A stretch of DNA of 64,000 bases, taken from contig NZ_PPQE01000030.1 in assembly GCF_002901845.1 (NCBI RefSeq), positions 1-64,000 of the forward strand. Direction: 5' to 3'. Positions 51,680 to 62,241 of the stretch are shown piece by piece. The notes below the pieces were generated by a model. It was not told the origin of the DNA. It ran no database searches and saw nothing but the letters and a program-made list of their open reading frames with translations. Every line of letters begins with the position of its first letter. Within the stretch, counting starts at the first letter, position 1. Source of the stretch: Staphylococcus hominis subsp. hominis. Its GTDB lineage: Bacteria; Bacillota; Bacilli; Staphylococcales; Staphylococcaceae. A program made the position numbers and the translations under genes.

Positions 51680-53014
51680 TTAACCGTGTACAAACACGAA
51701 GTATAAAATAAATAATACCATTAATACATACATGATAGGATGAACTTCTTTATGTTTTTTAGTAATTAACATTGTTATTGGATAGAAGATAAACCCACAT
51801 GCAATACCTGTAGCAATTGAATATGATAAAGGCATCATAATGATTGTAATAAATGCTGGTACTGCTACTTCAAATTTTTTCCAATTAATTTCAGCAAAGT
51901 TTGCCGCCATTAAAATACCAACTACAACTAACGCTGGTGTTGTTACTGCACTTGTAACGACTTCAATTAGCGGACTAAAGAATAATGCTAATAAGAAACA
52001 AAAACCAGTTATGATACTTGCAAAACCTGTACGTGCTCCTACTGCAACACCAGAAGTAGATTCAATATAAGAGGTTGTTGTAGTTGTACCAAAAATAGCC
52101 CCAACAATTGTAGCAAGTGAGTCTGCAAATAATGCTCTTCCAGCTCTTGGTAACTTATTGTCTTTCATTATACCTGCTTGGGTTGCTACTGCTACTAAAG
52201 TACCTGCAGTATCAAAGAAATCAATAAAGAAGAACGTTAAAATAACAATAAGAAATTGGATGGTAAATAATTGGCCTGGATCTTTAAATGCTTCAAAAGC
52301 TGCTCCAAATGTAGGTGTAATACTTGGAATTTTACCTACAATACCTGATGGTGTATGAATTTGACCTGTAATCATCCCTACAATTGCAGTTATAATCATA
52401 CCAATAAAGATTGAACCTGGAACCTTTCTAGCATATAAAATGATTGTTATAGCAATCCCAAATATAGCTAAAAGTACTGATGGTTTAGTTAGATGACCTA
52501 ATGTTACAAGCGTTGAATCATTTTTTACAATAATACCTGCACTTTGTAAACCTACAAAAGTAATAAATAGCCCTATACCTGCCGAAACTGCCATTTTCAT
52601 TTCATAGGGTATTGCATTAATAATTATTTCCCTCAATCCAGTTGCTGTTAATATCGCAAAGAATATACCAGAAAACAGCACACCTGTTAAACCGATTTGC
52701 CAAGGAATTCCCATTGTTAAAACAACTGTAAATGCAAAGAACGCATTTAATCCCATCCCTGGGGCAAGCGCAATCGGATATCTTGCAATTAGTCCCATGA
52801 ATAAAGATCCTACAAAGGCTGCTAATGCTGTCGCTACAAAAATGGCACCTTGATCCATTTTCATATCCCCAGATATACCTTTAACACCTGCTAAACTTAA
52901 GACTTGAGGATTCACGGCTAATATATAAGCCATTGATAAGAAAGTTGTGATACCACCGATGATTTCTCTTTTGTAGTTAGTACCATACTCGTCGAATTGG
53001 AAGTATTTTTTCAC
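51680..53014 (-). CDS. NCS2-type purine (guanine/hypoxanthine) permease
   Basis: A 444-residue AzgA/PbuG-type nucleobase transporter with about 12 to 14 helices. FLSMAYILAVNPQVLSLAG is near residue 24, PGMGLNAFFAFTVV near 84 and the signature IDFFDTAGTLVAVATQAG at about 263-280. TTTSYIESTSGVAVGARTG follows and forms the substrate site. The start is a GTG with AAAGGAG nine bases upstream. Unlike many purine permease genes it shows no purine riboswitch: the whole upstream gap is 112 bases and half of it is the topB terminator. PbuG or StgP-like naming is plausible. Confidence 0.85.
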   Translation of the reverse strand: MKKYFQFDEYGTNYKREIIGGITTFLSMAYILAVNPQVLSLAGVKGISGDMKMDQGAIFVATALAAFVGSLFMGLIARYPIALAPGMGLNAFFAFTVVLTMGIPWQIGLTGVLFSGIFFAILTATGLREIIINAIPYEMKMAVSAGIGLFITFVGLQSAGIIVKNDSTLVTLGHLTKPSVLLAIFGIAITIILYARKVPGSIFIGMIITAIVGMITGQIHTPSGIVGKIPSITPTFGAAFEAFKDPGQLFTIQFLIVILTFFFIDFFDTAGTLVAVATQAGIMKDNKLPRAGRALFADSLATIVGAIFGTTTTTSYIESTSGVAVGARTGFASIITGFCFLLALFFSPLIEVVTSAVTTPALVVVGILMAANFAEINWKKFEVAVPAFITIIMMPLSYSIATGIACGFIFYPITMLITKKHKEVHPIMYVLMVLFILYFVFVHG

Positions 53015-53081
53015 AGCTTTAAACTCCTTTTTTTAAAATACTTTAATAGTTTAATATTACTTACTTAAAAAAACAATACTA

Positions 53082-53123
53082 AAAACGAACTTTTATCGAT
53101 TTATTTCATTATAAGTTCGATTT
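53082..53123 (-). terminator. Terminator of topB
   Basis: CGAACTT (53086-53092) pairs with AAGTTCG (53113-53119), with flanking A and T runs adding four pairs, followed on the minus strand by GTTTTTAGT. It lies four bases after the topB stop codon. Confidence 0.75.
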
Positions 53124-53126
53124 TAT

Positions 53127-55262
53127 TTAAAGTTTCAAGTTCTTTAATGCATCTTTAAAAGGATTATTATCCAATTCATCGTGATTATTCATATATTTTT
53201 TCATATCTTTTTTAGAAACTTTACCATTATTTTTATTTTTCAATCGTTGATCCATTTGTGCTTGTGTTTCAGTATGACCGCATACACATCGGTAGACCGC
53301 TTCTTTTCCTCTTCCAAACAATGTCATTTTCTTTTTACAGTTAGGACAACGTGCATTCGTTTTACGTTGAATATTCTTTTTAGTATGACAGGTAGGATCT
53401 TGACACACTAGCATTTGTCCGTTTTTAGTTTTTACTTTTATCATAAATTTACCGCAATTTGGACATTCAGTAGAAGTTAAATTATCATGTTTATATTTTT
53501 GATCACTATGTTTGATTTCCCCAACAATTTTTTTAGTAAAATCTTTCATCTCATTAATAAATTGTTTAGCATTATATTTACCTTTCTCAATAGAAAGTAA
53601 TTTTTCTTCCCATTCCGCAGTCATTAAAGGAGAAGTTAGTGCTTTAGGAGAAAGCTCTAATATTTGTTTTCCTTTAGATGTCACTTTTAATTTCCCATCT
53701 TTTGATTCTATTGCATTAAGCTTGAATAGTTTTTCAATAATATCTGCACGCGTCGCTACTGTTCCAATTCCTCCCGTCTTATGAAGGGTATTAGCATACT
53801 TTTTGTCATTCAATTGAATATAATTTTGTGGATTTTCCATCGCCTTAAGTAAGCTACCTTCATTGAAATATTCAGGTGGTGTGGTTTCATGTTCGCTTAC
53901 TTTGACTTGTTGTACACGATAGGTTTCATTCTTGCTAAAAGTGATAGTCTTATTAGAAGTAGAATCATTGTTACTAAGTGCTTTAAATCCTAATTTACGT
54001 GTGACGTTTTCAGCATGTTTAAATTGATATTCTCCCACTTTTAAAATAACCTGTGTCGCTTCATACTGATAAGGATCCATTAATGTTTCTAAAAATCGTT
54101 GTACAACCATTAAATATATTTTTGTTTCTCTGTTAGTTAATGTATCAAAGTTGGGTCTAATTTCAGTTGGAATAATCGCATGATGGTCTGACACTTTTTG
54201 ATTATTAAAAATATGCATCTTAGTTGTAAATGACTTAGTCATTAACTGACGAGCATGTGATTTATAATCAGTCGCTAATAAGGCTTGGAGACGTTCTTGT
54301 ATGGTATCTGTCATATCGTTAGATAAGTAGTTAGAATCTGTTCTTGGATATGTTAATAATTTATGACGTTCATAAAGACTCTGTAAAATATTCAAAGTTT
54401 CTTTGGGTCCTATTTTAAATCGTTGGTAAGATGCTTGTTGTAAATCAGTTAAATTATATAAAGGTTTTGCGTAAGATTTTTTTTGCTTAATTGAAACATC
54501 TTCAATCTGACCTGATTGTCTTTCTATTTTTTCAGATAATTTTTGTATTTCTTCTTTATTAGTAAATCTTTTATTAGTTTGAATATCAAATGTAGCGTCA
54601 TTTACTTTTAAAGAAAGTGTGTAATACTTTTGAGGTTTAAAATGATTAATTTCTTGTTGTCGATGATAAACCAGTTGAATCGTTGGTGTTTGTACCCTTC
54701 CTAATGAAAGTTGAGCATCATATTTAGTTGTCAGTGCTCTAGTAGCATTAATACCCACTATCCAGTCCGCTTCACTTCGTGCAAGAGCTGCTTGATACAA
54801 GTGATTATATTCACGACCATCTTTTAAATGTTTAAAGCCTTGTTGTATTGCTTTTTTAGTCACCGAACTAATCCATAAACGTTTAATTGGCTTTTTATTT
54901 TTTACTTTATCTAAGATGAGACGTGCTACTAGCTCTCCTTCACGCCCAGCATCTGTAGCAATAATAATGTTTTTCACATCTTTATTTAATATTAAAGATT
55001 TTACAATTTTAAATTGTTTACTTGTCTTCCCTATGACCACAGTATGCATTTGCTTAGGTAGTATAGGTAAATCTTCTAATTTCCATTCTTTATATGTTTT
55101 GTCATAATGTTCTGGTTGAGCATTTGTTACTAAATGACCTAAAGCCCATGTCACTATATAGCGCTGATTTGCAATATATCCATGATGTTTTTCTTTAATA
55201 TTTAGTGCTTCTGCAATATCTCTCGCTACCGAGGGTTTTTCCGCTAGAATTAATGATTTCAT
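53127..55262 (-). CDS. topB: DNA topoisomerase III
   Basis: A 711-residue type IA topoisomerase that passes single DNA strands and resolves linked molecules. The TOPRIM domain has [15 protein letters not shown] at the N-terminus and DAGREGE at residues 104-110. The active tyrosine lies in [16 protein letters not shown] near residue 310. [18 protein letters not shown] precedes the C-terminal part, which holds two Cys-rich zinc elements (CPNC with CQDPTC, and CPNC with CVCG). TopB is the Gram-positive plasmid-independent form. It is a single gene ahead of a terminator. Confidence 0.94.
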   Translation of the reverse strand: MKSLILAEKPSVARDIAEALNIKEKHHGYIANQRYIVTWALGHLVTNAQPEHYDKTYKEWKLEDLPILPKQMHTVVIGKTSKQFKIVKSLILNKDVKNIIIATDAGREGELVARLILDKVKNKKPIKRLWISSVTKKAIQQGFKHLKDGREYNHLYQAALARSEADWIVGINATRALTTKYDAQLSLGRVQTPTIQLVYHRQQEINHFKPQKYYTLSLKVNDATFDIQTNKRFTNKEEIQKLSEKIERQSGQIEDVSIKQKKSYAKPLYNLTDLQQASYQRFKIGPKETLNILQSLYERHKLLTYPRTDSNYLSNDMTDTIQERLQALLATDYKSHARQLMTKSFTTKMHIFNNQKVSDHHAIIPTEIRPNFDTLTNRETKIYLMVVQRFLETLMDPYQYEATQVILKVGEYQFKHAENVTRKLGFKALSNNDSTSNKTITFSKNETYRVQQVKVSEHETTPPEYFNEGSLLKAMENPQNYIQLNDKKYANTLHKTGGIGTVATRADIIEKLFKLNAIESKDGKLKVTSKGKQILELSPKALTSPLMTAEWEEKLLSIEKGKYNAKQFINEMKDFTKKIVGEIKHSDQKYKHDNLTSTECPNCGKFMIKVKTKNGQMLVCQDPTCHTKKNIQRKTNARCPNCKKKMTLFGRGKEAVYRCVCGHTETQAQMDQRLKNKNNGKVSKKDMKKYMNNHDELDNNPFKDALKNLKL

Positions 55263-55548
55263 TCAAATTTCCTTTCACATTCTTACTTTTTATTTTCATA
55301 CGTTTAATATTGTAACATGTATAGCAATAGTGTTACTTTCCATCTCATCTTATTAATTTAAAGTAAAACCCCTATATTAAATTCAGCTTACTAAAATACT
55401 TAGGCTATACATTTTTATAATATTAGTCTTTTATATTTTATAAAAAAATGAGCAATTGCGTTTTATATCAATCACAAATAATATAAAATATTCACCAAGT
55501 GTTATGGAAAGGAAAGCACTTATTTTTGAAAAGGAGAGTGAGTAATAA

Positions 55549-56412
55549 ATGCAGATTATTAACATATTAATCGCCTTATTACCTGCATTATTTTGGGGAA
55601 GTCTCGTATTAATCAATGTATTTGTAGGAGGAGGTCCATACAATCAAATTAGAGGTACAACGTTAGGTACATTGGTTATTGGTCTAATCTTACTTCTTAC
55701 AGGTCATGCACAATTTGATAACCCTACTGTCATCATTGTAGGGTTAATTTCTGGTGCAATGTGGGCATTCGGTCAAGGAACTCAATTACAATCTGTTAAC
55801 CTTGTCGGCGTATCTAAAACAATGCCTATTTCTACTGGTTTACAATTAGTAGGTACAACTTTATTTAGTGCTATCTTTTTAGGTGAATGGAGTACTGGAT
55901 TACAAGTTACTTTAGGACTTATTGCAATGGTTTTATTAGTAACAGGGATTGCACTTACATCACTAAAAGGAAAAAATGAGCGTTCTACAAAAGATCCTAA
56001 TTTTAGTAAAGCAATGGTAATTCTAGTTGTAGGTACATTAGGTTATGTAGGTTATGTAGTAATCGGCAATATATTTGGCGTAAATGGTACTGATGCCTTA
56101 TTCTTCCAATCAGTTGGTATGGCTATTGGTGGATTTCTACTTTCAATGAGACATGAAACAAATATTAAATCTACCGCACTTAATATTATTCCAGGGATTG
56201 TTTGGGGAATAGGTAACTTATTTATGTTCTATTCTCAACCTAAAGTTGGTGTAGCAACAAGTTTCTCATTATCACAATTATTAGTTATAGTTTCTACTCT
56301 TGGTGGTATATTCTTATTAGGTGAGAAAAAAGATCGACGCCAAATGATTGGGATTTGGTCAGGTATTGCGTTGATTATCATCGCAGCAATTATATTAGGA
56401 AACTTAAAATAG
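55549..56412 (+). CDS. glcU: GlcU, glucose uptake protein
   Basis: A 287-residue transporter of the GRP/RhaT-like drug-metabolite superfamily, ten helices, that takes up glucose without phosphorylation. [32 protein letters not shown] opens it. [21 protein letters not shown] and [28 protein letters not shown] are the two repeat halves. AAGGAGAG precedes the ATG. It is followed 21 bases later by a glucose 1-dehydrogenase gene, so imported free glucose can be oxidised at once. The 286 bases upstream are AT-rich, with only a weak hairpin near 55497-55521. Confidence 0.92.
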   Translation: MQIINILIALLPALFWGSLVLINVFVGGGPYNQIRGTTLGTLVIGLILLLTGHAQFDNPTVIIVGLISGAMWAFGQGTQLQSVNLVGVSKTMPISTGLQLVGTTLFSAIFLGEWSTGLQVTLGLIAMVLLVTGIALTSLKGKNERSTKDPNFSKAMVILVVGTLGYVGYVVIGNIFGVNGTDALFFQSVGMAIGGFLLSMRHETNIKSTALNIIPGIVWGIGNLFMFYSQPKVGVATSFSLSQLLVIVSTLGGIFLLGEKKDRRQMIGIWSGIALIIIAAIILGNLK

Positions 56413-56433
56413 GTATATTGAGGAGGTCATACA

Positions 56434-57225
56434 ATGTTTTCTGAATTAGAAAATAAAGTTGTGGTTATTACTGGCTCTGGCAGTGGCATAGGAAAAGCAA
56501 TGGCGGAAGTTTTTGGTAAAGAAAAAGCGAAAGTAGTCTTAAATTATAGATCAGAAAATCATATGGAAGAACTTGATGCCCTTCAAGAAACAATCAAAAA
56601 ATCTGGCGGTGACTCAATTACGGTGCAAGCCGATGTTTCAGTCGAAGAAGATGTGAAACGATTAGTAGAAACGGCTGTTAAAGAATTTGGAACAGTTGAT
56701 ATCATGATTAATAATGCTGGTTTTGAAAAAGCCACTCCAAGTCATGAAATGTCTATGGCTGAATGGCAAAAAGTCCTTGATATTAACTTAACAGGTGCAT
56801 TTATTGGTTCACGTGAAGCGGTAAAACAATTTTTAAAAGAAGATAAGAAAGGTATTATTATTAATACTTCAAGCGTGCATGATACAATTCCTTGGCCAAA
56901 TTACGTTAACTATGCTGCAAGTAAAGGCGGTCTTAAGTTAATGATGGAAACAATGTCAATGGAATATGCCCAACATGGCATTCGTATTAATAATATCTCT
57001 CCAGGTGCCGTTGTGACTGAGCATACAAAAGAAAAATTCTCTGATCCAAAAACACGTGCCGAAACATTAGAAATGATTCCAGCTAGAGAAATCGGTGATG
57101 CAAAAGATGTAGCAAACGGTGCATTGTTTTTAGCTTCTAATTTAGCTAGCTATGTTCATGGAACAACATTATATGTTGATGGTGGTATGATGAACTATCC
57201 TGCATTTATGGGTGGAAAAGGGTAA
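56434..57225 (+). CDS. gdh: Glucose 1-dehydrogenase (SDR family)
   Basis: A 263-residue short-chain dehydrogenase that oxidises glucose to gluconolactone with NAD(P). The cofactor motif TGSGSGIGKAMAE lies at residues 14-26, NNAG near 91, catalytic Ser in NTSSVHD and the YAASKGG Tyr-Lys pair near 160. The glucose dehydrogenase-like C-terminus HGTTLYVDGGMMNYPAFMGGKG is characteristic. It has AGGAGG upstream and is co-transcribed with glcU, the arrangement seen in bacilli. Confidence 0.92.
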   Translation: MFSELENKVVVITGSGSGIGKAMAEVFGKEKAKVVLNYRSENHMEELDALQETIKKSGGDSITVQADVSVEEDVKRLVETAVKEFGTVDIMINNAGFEKATPSHEMSMAEWQKVLDINLTGAFIGSREAVKQFLKEDKKGIIINTSSVHDTIPWPNYVNYAASKGGLKLMMETMSMEYAQHGIRINNISPGAVVTEHTKEKFSDPKTRAETLEMIPAREIGDAKDVANGALFLASNLASYVHGTTLYVDGGMMNYPAFMGGKG

Positions 57226-57244
57226 TCATACTATAAAGTAAAAG

Positions 57245-57278
57245 AGCAAGCGATGATTAAAAATCGCTTGCTTTTTTC
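57245..57278 (+). terminator. Terminator of glcU-gdh
   Basis: AGCAAGCGAT (57245-57254) pairs with ATCGCTTGCT (57263-57272) and a T6 run follows. Confidence 0.85.
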
Positions 57279-57295
57279 ATGTGTATATGTAGTTT

Positions 57296-58204
57296 TTATA
57301 CAAAGATAGCTTGATAAATATATATAATAATAATACTTATCACAATAGAAATATTAGTAACCATTCCCACTAACGGTAATGTTTTATATTTAAATTGAAT
57401 TGAATATGGAATAATTGCCACACCCACAGGAAGTAACCATGTAATTAATAACGTTGTTTTAATCATATCATCTGATGTTGGTAAGAAAAAGTGGACTAAT
57501 AAACCAGCAATACATCCAAGTCCGTAATGGACAATTAAATATTTCACTGCAATTGGTAAAAATTGTTTTTCAATTCTGAAGCTCAACATAATTCCAAGTA
57601 AAATCATTGATAATGGCATGTTCGCTTTAGAAATTATTGTAAAAAAGTCAATTGAAGCTTTTGGTAAATGAATATTAGCCATATTAAGTATAAACATTAC
57701 AATATAAGTAACGAGTGGTATTGAAGAAATTAACTTTTTCCCTAAAAATTTGAAATTAAATTGATCGCTTCCTTCACTGTAATAACTACCTACAAAGTAA
57801 GTGACTCCAAACATAATAATTGCCCCACCGATATCAGCCATACCAAAATAAATCATACCATTTTTAGGCCAAATTGTTTCTACAAGTGGATAAGCAAATA
57901 AACCAATGTTTAATGACGCTGCCATCATACCTACTGAACCCTTGACATGATTATCATATTTTCTAAATAATGCAACCATAATTACTTTGGCTAATATGCC
58001 ATAGATGAGCATCATAATTGGTAAAATAGAAAATGATAAATCAAGATTCGCACTATTTAAATTGACAATAACTAAAGAAGGTAATGTGACATTCAATACA
58101 AGCGTAGACAATACTTGACTATCTGCAGATTTAATAAAGTTAATACGTTTAAGTAAGTAACCTAATGCAATTAACAAAATAATGATTATAAATTGCTCAG
58201 TCAC
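57296..58204 (-). CDS. AEC-family transporter
   Basis: A 302-residue auxin-efflux-carrier-type membrane protein with about ten helices in two inverted halves. SADSQVLSTLVLNVTLPSLVIVNL near residue 28 and ANMPLSMILLGIMLSF near 195 are the typical crossover regions. The start is a GTG after AAGGGATG. Bacterial members move small carboxylates such as malate or malonate; the substrate here is unknown. It converges on gdh, sharing the terminator zone. Confidence 0.82.
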   Translation of the reverse strand: MTEQFIIIILLIALGYLLKRINFIKSADSQVLSTLVLNVTLPSLVIVNLNSANLDLSFSILPIMMLIYGILAKVIMVALFRKYDNHVKGSVGMMAASLNIGLFAYPLVETIWPKNGMIYFGMADIGGAIIMFGVTYFVGSYYSEGSDQFNFKFLGKKLISSIPLVTYIVMFILNMANIHLPKASIDFFTIISKANMPLSMILLGIMLSFRIEKQFLPIAVKYLIVHYGLGCIAGLLVHFFLPTSDDMIKTTLLITWLLPVGVAIIPYSIQFKYKTLPLVGMVTNISIVISIIIIYIYQAIFV

Positions 58205-58336
58205 AATTCATCCCTTCTTCCCTAATATTCCATTACAACTAATTACTCTAACACAATTAACAGTATTTTTAGAAGTTACTTGTTTCATGCTATAATCATT
58301 ACTAATCATATTAATAAATAAGGAGTTCGACTAGAC

Positions 58337-58504
58337 ATGGAATTAGAATCACAATTAGCTGAGCTTAAATACGATTATATTCGTTTACAAAATGATTTAG
58401 AGAAAAAAGAATCACTAAATCAACAGATTGATCCTTTAGTAAAACAATTAGAAGAAATTGAAAAAGAAATTTCAGACATACGTTCAAAATTACGTCAGAA
58501 ATAA
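58337..58504 (+). CDS. SE1832-family small coiled-coil protein
   Basis: A 55-residue protein read directly from the sequence. It is almost wholly heptad-patterned (MELESQLAELKYDYIRLQN, then LVKQLEEIEKEISDIRSK), so a single coiled coil, with no membrane segment. I believe it is the staphylococcal SE1832 family, whose function is unknown. AAGGAG lies 11 bases before the ATG. It stands between the divergent AEC transporter gene and a small membrane protein gene on the same strand. Confidence 0.82.
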   Translation: MELESQLAELKYDYIRLQNDLEKKESLNQQIDPLVKQLEEIEKEISDIRSKLRQK

Positions 58505-58576
58505 TTTTTCAATATATCTAGGCATTAAAGTTCATGAATGCTATGATATTAGTCGTAATAGAAAGGATGTCATCAA

Positions 58577-58894
58577 GTGAAAATATACTTAATTTTATTA
58601 CCCATACTGTATCTTATTGTAAGTTATATCAGTATTTTTAAAATGAAATCAATGTTCGTACATATTTTACGTATTATTATGGGAATATTATTATTATTTG
58701 TAGTAGCTATCACTACGATCCAATTTCCTAGTGAAAATTGGTGGGTATTTGTTGTATTGCTTCTTCTTGTAGGAAATGTAGAAGTTACAGCTTTTAAAGC
58801 ACTTAAAAACGATCATAAAGGTGTTTCGATTTTAAATATTATATCTATCATTATTTTTGTAATATATATTATTTTAACTTTTACTATGTATTAA
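58577..58894 (+). CDS. Small membrane protein of unknown function
   Basis: A 105-residue protein with four closely packed hydrophobic segments (about residues 3-22, 29-48, 54-72 and 83-103) and almost no loops. The start is a GTG with AAAGGATG upstream. I do not recognise a family. It lies 72 bases after the coiled-coil gene and could be in the same transcript. Confidence 0.72.
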   Translation: MKIYLILLPILYLIVSYISIFKMKSMFVHILRIIMGILLLFVVAITTIQFPSENWWVFVVLLLLVGNVEVTAFKALKNDHKGVSILNIISIIIFVIYIILTFTMY

Positions 58895-58895
58895 T

Positions 58896-58940
58896 AAAAA
58901 AGCAATTGAACGTATGTGCATACGTCTCAATTGCTTTTTT
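58896..58940. terminator. Bidirectional terminator
   Basis: AAAAAAGCAATTGA pairs with TCAATTGCTTTTTT and the inner CGTATG/CATACG extends the stem to about 20 pairs, between the small membrane protein gene and the convergent RND pump gene. Confidence 0.88.
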
Positions 58941-58961
58941 TGACTTATCCTAAATTTATCT

Positions 58962-61900
58962 TTATTTACGTGTAAGTTTGTTTTTTAAAGTAAAGAGTAT
59001 TTCATAGATAACAGGCACTACGATTAAGGTTAGTAGTGTTGATGATACTAATCCACCTATGACTGTAGCAGCCATTCCTTTAGAAATTAGAATTGAACTA
59101 TTTTGCCCAAATAACAATGGTAATAATGCACCGATTGTTGCAACTGCAGTCATCAAAATAGGTCTAATTCGAGTTCCACCCGCTTCAATTAAAGCTTCTT
59201 TCATTAACATACCTTGATGTTCATTTGAAATCACTCTATCAATTAATACAATTGCATTTGTAACAACAATACCAATTAACATCAACATACCAATTAAACT
59301 TGGTACTGAAATGGTTTCTCTGGTAATCAATAATGCAAATACTATACCAATAGCTGTAAATGGTAATGAGAATAGAATTGTAAATGGTGCTAAACCACCT
59401 TTGAATGTGATAACCAACACAAGATACACAATAACAATAGCAATAAGCATTGCAAAAGCGAGTTGGCTCATTGCTGTATTAATATCATCTGTTGCACCGC
59501 CAACATTAAACTTAACGTTATTAGGTTTATCAATTGTATTGATTTCACGCATCACTTTACTAGAGGTTCCACCAACATCAGAAGCGGTAATCTTACCTGA
59601 AACTGTTGTAGCATAATCGCCATCTTTTTGAACAAGTTTACTTGGTGTTGTTGTTTTGTTTAGACGTGCGATATCTTTTAATTTAACAGTTTCTCCACTT
59701 GGTGCATGTAAGTCAATGTTTTCTAGTTTATTTTGAGACCAATTTGTTTGTTTATTCTGTTTTACTTTTACATCTATATTATTACCATTTTCTTTAACAG
59801 TTGTAATTGTTTTTTCTGGTAAGTTCTCATTTAAATTCAATGCTAATTGTGCAGCTGAAATACCTTTATCTGTTGCTTTATTTTGATCTACTTTGATTTC
59901 ATATTGATCATAGGTCTGTGATAAATCTGAATTGACATCTGCTACACCTTTAATGGATTTCATTTTATTTTCAACTTTAGTTACTGTACTTCTAATTGCA
60001 TCAGTAGAAGGTCCTTTAACAGTTACGTCCACTGAATTGTTTCCAGCTCCTGTACCTAAGTCTTGATTTTTCCATTCACCTGGGTCTTTCATTTTAGAAA
60101 GATGTGTAACCACTTTATCTGGTTCTTCCTCAAAGTGAGGTGTATTCGAATCATATTCCACCATAATAGCCATGCTATTCGTGCTTCCTGTTGGATCTGC
60201 TGGAGAAGGTCCACCTACAGAAAATTGAACTGTTTTAACTTTATCTTTACTTTGAAGATATTTTTGAGCTTTTTCAGCATGTTTAAGTACTGCTTTTTCA
60301 GTTTCTCCTGGTTTAGGTGTATAAGTTAACGCTAAGAACTTATCTTCTCCAGTAGAAATATAACTTGTTCCTAACTTAGTTGCACCAATTCCTATACTCG
60401 CAATTAATATAACAATACTAATAATAAGAACAAGCCATTTATGATTAAGTGACCAACCCAGTACTCGTTTATATTCCTTACTAATTCTCCCTAATTTATT
60501 TTCTTCATTAACATTGCCATTTATTTTTATTCCATTTTTAAAGAACGTTGAGGCAAGAGCTGGTACAACAGTAATAGAAACAAGAAGCGAAGCCAGTAAA
60601 CTAAATGTGATAGCTAACGCAAATGGTCGAAACATTTCACCTACTGAGCCTGAAACAAAAGCTAGCGGTAAGAAAACTATAATTGTAACAATCGTAGAAG
60701 ATAAAATAGGTTTAAATACCTCTCTCGTTGCACTAATAACTAAATTGTTCCCTTTTAATTGTTCACCTGGATCTGATAATCGGCGATAGATATTTTCTAC
60801 TACAACAATAGAATCATCTATGACCCGACCAATCGCAATAGTCAATGCACCTAAAGTTAAAATATTAAGTGATACATTACTTAATTTCAGTGCAATAAGT
60901 GCAATCAAAATAGATAACGGAATTGAAACGATAGATATCGCTGTTGTTTTAATATTTCTTAAGAATAATAAAATAACAATAATTGCGACGATGGTACCTA
61001 AGGCCGCTTTTTCAATCATAGTATATAATGAATCTTCAATTGGTTTAGCTGTGTCCATTGTTTTTGTGGCTTTGATATCACTGTTATTCTTAACAAACTC
61101 GTCTATTTTCTTTTGCGTTGCTCTAGCCACTTGAACTGTATTTGCATCTTGTGCTTTCATTACTTGTACGTTAACTGCATCTTTACCATTTGTTTTTGAA
61201 ATAGAATCTCGTTCATCGCCCACAGTGATTTTAGCTAAATCTTTAAGTGGCACGCTTGGCATTTGACCATTTGTTTCTTTTAAAGAGCTATTCGCTCGCG
61301 ATTGACTTGAACTAGATGATTGACTGTCCTCTTGGCCAGTACTGCTAATACTATTATCGTTAGAATCGCTTGATTGTCCTTGACCTGCTATAGAAAGAGG
61401 GATCTTTAAATCTTTTAATGCACTGACTGATTTAAATTGACCATCCACAACGAGAGATTTTTCATTATTTCCAAATTGAAATAAACCGAGTGGTGTTTCT
61501 CTAGTCGCTGTCTTAATGTAATTTTCAACATCATCCGCAGATAACCCTACTTTATCTAATTCTTTTTGTTTAAATTTCAAAGTAACTTGACGTGTAGTTT
61601 GTCCATTCAGTTGTGCACTTTGAACACCGTCAACAGTTTGAAGTTTAGGTATTAATTGTTCATTAATTTCCTTTGTAGTAGTTCTTAAGTCATTACTTTC
61701 ATTTGTAAATGAGTAAGCTACGATAGGAAAGGCGTCGATGGAATTACGTATTAATTCTGGTTCACTTACTCCATCCTTAAAATCGATTTTATCTATTTCT
61801 TTTTTCAGTACTTCTTCAGCTTTATCCATGTCAGTTCCGTTGTTATATTCAACTTTCACAATTGAAGCATTAGATATCGATTGTGTTTCTACACTTTTTA

Positions 61901-62135
61901 CATAAGCGAGTGATCTGACTTGTTTATCAATTTTCGAGCTAATTTCACCTTGTGTCGTTTGAGGTGTAGCTCCTGACATCGTCGTTTGGACAGAAATAAT
62001 TGGATTTTCAACATCAGGTAATAATTCTAATTTAAGTTTAGCACTTGAATATATGCCACCTATAATGACTAAAAGAACCATTAAAAAAATAGCAAACTTA
62101 TTACCTAATGAAAATTGAAGCATCTTTTTAATCAT
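58962..62135 (-). CDS. RND-family efflux transporter (SwrC/AcrB-like)
   Basis: A 1057-residue resistance-nodulation-division permease with 12 helices and two large extracellular loops (about residues 33-370 and 570-870). The proton-relay aspartates lie in AIGRVIDDSIVVVEN in helix 4. Helix 10 reads GIVVTNAIVLIDRV, with Thr where AcrB has its relay Lys940; this is usual in Gram-positive SwrC-like pumps. A Ser/Asn/Gln-rich stretch of about 40 residues interrupts the first loop (residues 250-290). No membrane-fusion or outer-membrane partner is encoded nearby, as expected without an outer membrane. The substrate is unknown; lipids, fatty acids or surfactants are family possibilities. Confidence 0.88.
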   Translation of the reverse strand: MIKKMLQFSLGNKFAIFLMVLLVIIGGIYSSAKLKLELLPDVENPIISVQTTMSGATPQTTQGEISSKIDKQVRSLAYVKSVETQSISNASIVKVEYNNGTDMDKAEEVLKKEIDKIDFKDGVSEPELIRNSIDAFPIVAYSFTNESNDLRTTTKEINEQLIPKLQTVDGVQSAQLNGQTTRQVTLKFKQKELDKVGLSADDVENYIKTATRETPLGLFQFGNNEKSLVVDGQFKSVSALKDLKIPLSIAGQGQSSDSNDNSISSTGQEDSQSSSSSQSRANSSLKETNGQMPSVPLKDLAKITVGDERDSISKTNGKDAVNVQVMKAQDANTVQVARATQKKIDEFVKNNSDIKATKTMDTAKPIEDSLYTMIEKAALGTIVAIIVILLFLRNIKTTAISIVSIPLSILIALIALKLSNVSLNILTLGALTIAIGRVIDDSIVVVENIYRRLSDPGEQLKGNNLVISATREVFKPILSSTIVTIIVFLPLAFVSGSVGEMFRPFALAITFSLLASLLVSITVVPALASTFFKNGIKINGNVNEENKLGRISKEYKRVLGWSLNHKWLVLIISIVILIASIGIGATKLGTSYISTGEDKFLALTYTPKPGETEKAVLKHAEKAQKYLQSKDKVKTVQFSVGGPSPADPTGSTNSMAIMVEYDSNTPHFEEEPDKVVTHLSKMKDPGEWKNQDLGTGAGNNSVDVTVKGPSTDAIRSTVTKVENKMKSIKGVADVNSDLSQTYDQYEIKVDQNKATDKGISAAQLALNLNENLPEKTITTVKENGNNIDVKVKQNKQTNWSQNKLENIDLHAPSGETVKLKDIARLNKTTTPSKLVQKDGDYATTVSGKITASDVGGTSSKVMREINTIDKPNNVKFNVGGATDDINTAMSQLAFAMLIAIVIVYLVLVITFKGGLAPFTILFSLPFTAIGIVFALLITRETISVPSLIGMLMLIGIVVTNAIVLIDRVISNEHQGMLMKEALIEAGGTRIRPILMTAVATIGALLPLLFGQNSSILISKGMAATVIGGLVSSTLLTLIVVPVIYEILFTLKNKLTRK

Positions 62136-62178
62136 TTTGTTACTTCTCCTATAATAAGTGATTAATATTGGTAAAAAA

Positions 62179-62210
62179 ATCTGAACGTTTCTTCATAGAA
62201 TCGTTCAGAT
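62179..62210 (-). terminator. Terminator of femX
   Basis: ATCTGAACG (62179-62187) pairs with CGTTCAGAT (62202-62210), followed by T7 on the minus strand, 32 bases past the femX stop codon. Confidence 0.85.
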
Positions 62211-62241
62211 TAAATACTGTATCTACAATACTGTAAATTAA

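Noticed and set aside
53015-53126. Possible purine riboswitch before the NCS2 permease
   Set aside because: The gap is only 112 bases, half of it the topB terminator, and no conserved purine-aptamer core could be found.
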